Source: Bacillota bacterium
GTDB taxonomy: Bacteria > Bacillota > Clostridia > Lachnospirales > Lachnospiraceae
Reading direction: 5' to 3'
Length of the DNA stretch: 27,101 nt
Assembly (NCBI GenBank): GCA_023424995.1
Contig: JAFADH010000318.1
Location: forward strand, 1-27,101
The position numbers were made by a program, and so were the translations under genes. The notes below the pieces were generated by a model. It made no database searches and was not told where the DNA came from. It was given only the letters and a program-made list of their open reading frames with translations. This document shows positions 25,148-27,101 of the stretch, in pieces. Each line of letters begins with the position of its first letter. The first letter of the stretch is position 1.

Positions 25148-27101
25148 ATGGGTGCAGCGGCTGCGACAGGCTATATGAATAGTGAGACCGGTCAGAATTA
25201 TGAATACTTCAACGGTTTTGGAGGCTTTATCCATGACGGAAAGGAATATGAGATCATACTGGAAGGAAATACCAGACCTCCCATGCCCTGGATTAATGTG
25301 ATTGCTAACAAAGCCTTTGGTTTTCAGATATCGGAATCGGGCGGAGGCTTTACCTGGAGCGTGAACAGCAGAGAGAATAAAATCACTCCCTGGTCCAATG
25401 ATCCGGTCAGTGACCGGGCTTCGGAGGCAATCTATATCCTGGATGAGGTCTCCGGTGATATCATAACTCCGGTGTCTTTAGGAAGATGGGACCGGGGACT
25501 GTACCGTACCAGGCATGGCTTTGGATATACGACATTTCTGCATGAGGAAGCGGAGCTGGGGCAGGAGCTTACGGTCTTTACTCCCCTGGAGGAGCCGGTC
25601 AAGCTATGGAGATTAAGACTGACCAACCGGTCCCAGCGGGTCAGATATCTCAGCCTGACCTATTATGTGGAATGGGTACTGGGCACGAACCGGGAATATA
25701 CCAATCCCTATATTCTGACATCCTACAACAATGAGCATGAATACCTGGATGCTACTAATATCTATACCATGAATTTTCAGAATAACCACGCCTTTATTTT
25801 CTCCAGTGAGATGATTATCGGCTATACCGGTGACCGGCAGGAGTTCCTGGGACAAAAGGGGAATCTGCACTCTCCGGACGGAGCGGATGCAAAGCTGTCC
25901 AATAATACGGGGGTCCGTTATGATCCCTGCGGAGCGATTCGTGTCTCGGCTGAGGTCGCACCGTCAGAGACGAAGACAATCCTGTTCGCGCTGGGACAAA
26001 GTAGTGATCCGAACGAGATATACCGCCTGAGACATAAGTATAAGGACGTTACGGCAGCAGATGAGGAGCTTGGGAAGGTAGGAACCTACTGGGACAGAAT
26101 CCTTGGTACCATACAGGTCAGGACCAGGGATAATGCCATGAATTATATGGTGAACGGATGGCTGCTCTATCAGACCGTATCCTGCCGTATCAATGCACGT
26201 ACCGCATTCTATCAATGCGGGGGAGCCATTGGATACCGTGATCAGCTGCAGGACACCTTATCTCTGGTATATACCGATCCCGAGGCACTGAAAAAGCAGA
26301 TATTGATCGCCTGCAGCAGACAATTTGAGGAGGGGGATGTGCAGCATTGGTGGCATCCTCCTATGGGTATGGGAGTCCGTACCAGGATATCCGATGACCT
26401 TCTTTGGCTGCCCTATGCAACAGCGGCATATATCCGCAGTACAGGAGATGCTTCCATTCTGAAAGAGACGGTTCGCTATATTAAGGGACCGTTATTGGCG
26501 GCTGACCAGCATGAGGTCATGTTTACTCCGGAGGTCTCTGCGCTGGAAGAGAGTGTATACGAACATTGTAAGAAGACAATTAATATCACCCATTTCGGAA
26601 AACACGGCTTGCCGCTGATGGGAGGCGGAGACTGGAATGACGGAATGAACGAAGTGGGAAAGAATGGGAACGGAGAGAGTGTATGGCTGGGGTGGTTCCT
26701 GTATTCTTTGCTGGGGGATTTTATTCCCTTATGTGAGCGCATGGAGGATGCGGAATATGCAGATGAATTAAAACGTAAGAGGGAAGCCCTGATAGAAAGT
26801 ATAGAAGCAAATACCTGGGACGGAGAGTGGTATCTGAGAGCTTTCTATGATGACGGCACGAAGATAGGTTCCAAGGAGAATGACGAGTGTAAGATTGATT
26901 CCATCAGCCAGTCCTGGAGTGTAATCTCAAAGGGGGCGGGTAAGGAACGGGCTCAGACTGCCATGCAGTCCGCCTGGCGCTATCTGGTCCGTGAGGAGGA
27001 TTCCATCTCGCTGCTCCTTGCGCCGCCCTTTAACAAGACCACCAAGAGCCCTGGCTATATTAAGAATTATATACCCGGCATCCGTGAGAATGGTGGACAA
27101 T
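25148..27101 (+). CDS. GH94 phosphorylase-like part of cyclic glucan synthase, cut by window end
   Basis: The frame is open from ATG 25148 to the window end, with 651 codons visible and no stop. It has its own GGAGG at 25137-25141 with 6 nt spacing. Residues about 1-270 form the GH94 beta-sandwich (NYEYFNGFGGFIHDGKEYEI and the following segments). An (alpha/alpha)6 barrel follows with GYRDQLQDTLS, QHWWHPP and the catalytic motif GGGDWNDGMNEVG (D495 and D498; the family's general acid is in this motif). It ends at IRENGGQ, the start of the phosphate-side motif. In one-piece Cgs enzymes this phosphorylase region controls ring size. It starts 23 nt after the synthase gene in a different frame. 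A free-standing GH94 beta-1,2-oligoglucan phosphorylase is the alternative. Confidence 0.88.
   Translation, partial: MGAAAATGYMNSETGQNYEYFNGFGGFIHDGKEYEIILEGNTRPPMPWINVIANKAFGFQISESGGGFTWSVNSRENKITPWSNDPVSDRASEAIYILDEVSGDIITPVSLGRWDRGLYRTRHGFGYTTFLHEEAELGQELTVFTPLEEPVKLWRLRLTNRSQRVRYLSLTYYVEWVLGTNREYTNPYILTSYNNEHEYLDATNIYTMNFQNNHAFIFSSEMIIGYTGDRQEFLGQKGNLHSPDGADAKLSNNTGVRYDPCGAIRVSAEVAPSETKTILFALGQSSDPNEIYRLRHKYKDVTAADEELGKVGTYWDRILGTIQVRTRDNAMNYMVNGWLLYQTVSCRINARTAFYQCGGAIGYRDQLQDTLSLVYTDPEALKKQILIACSRQFEEGDVQHWWHPPMGMGVRTRISDDLLWLPYATAAYIRSTGDASILKETVRYIKGPLLAADQHEVMFTPEVSALEESVYEHCKKTINITHFGKHGLPLMGGGDWNDGMNEVGKNGNGESVWLGWFLYSLLGDFIPLCERMEDAEYADELKRKREALIESIEANTWDGEWYLRAFYDDGTKIGSKENDECKIDSISQSWSVISKGAGKERAQTAMQSAWRYLVREEDSISLLLAPPFNKTTKSPGYIKNYIPGIRENGGQ

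Noticed and set aside
25100..25150. Frameshift or sequencing error joining the two cyclic glucan synthase parts
   Set aside because: The upstream gene ends in a normal TAA and the second gene has its own GGAGG and ATG with proper spacing. A single-base change would not simply restore a plausible fusion.

Overview
The window looks like chromosomal DNA of an anaerobic clostridium, probably Lachnospiraceae-like. The grounds are strong AGGAGG-type ribosome binding sites, AT-rich intergenic DNA around moderately GC-rich genes, many cytoplasmic glycoside hydrolases, a sugar ABC transporter without its own ATPase, and a DUF5696 protein. This assignment is by eye and no search was run. I see no rRNA, tRNA, transposon, phage gene or CRISPR array.

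Region 1 (1-5520, + strand) is a carbohydrate import block. It holds the 3' part of a DUF5696 gene, two binding-protein-dependent ABC permeases, a 13-copy array of a 14-bp purine-rich tandem repeat, and a GH76 (alpha-1,6-mannanase-like) enzyme without a signal peptide. A hairpin separates GH76 from the convergent araC-type regulator gene.

Region 2 (5654-16160) is a regulated oligosaccharide-degradation locus. An AraC/XylS-family regulator on the minus strand is divergent from a DUF5107-TPR protein, a GH2 enzyme, a GH30 enzyme and an MFS transporter. The divergent spacer has a good sigma-A promoter for the regulator. Upstream of the hydrolase operon it has a perfect 16-bp direct repeat with a 21-bp period, which is the geometry of an AraC-family operator. 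None of the hydrolases has a visible signal peptide. The likely scheme is that an extracellular glycan is cut elsewhere, its oligosaccharides are imported by the ABC system with a shared ATPase, and they are dismantled in the cytoplasm.

Region 3 (16161-18878) is a two-gene membrane-microdomain operon: an NfeD/YuaF-like membrane protein with an unusual Asp/Gly-rich insertion, followed by a FloT-like flotillin. It has a near-consensus promoter at its start and a clear intrinsic terminator at its end.

Region 4 (18879-27101) encodes a cyclic beta-1,2-glucan synthase (NdvB/ChvB/Cgs type) divided between two adjacent genes. A 2037-residue membrane protein carries the GT84 synthase and the cyclising glycoside-hydrolase-like domain. 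A second gene, running off the window end, carries the GH94 phosphorylase-like part. The most notable points are the split synthase and its position beside a flotillin operon, the AraC operator geometry, and the 14-bp repeat array ahead of GH76.
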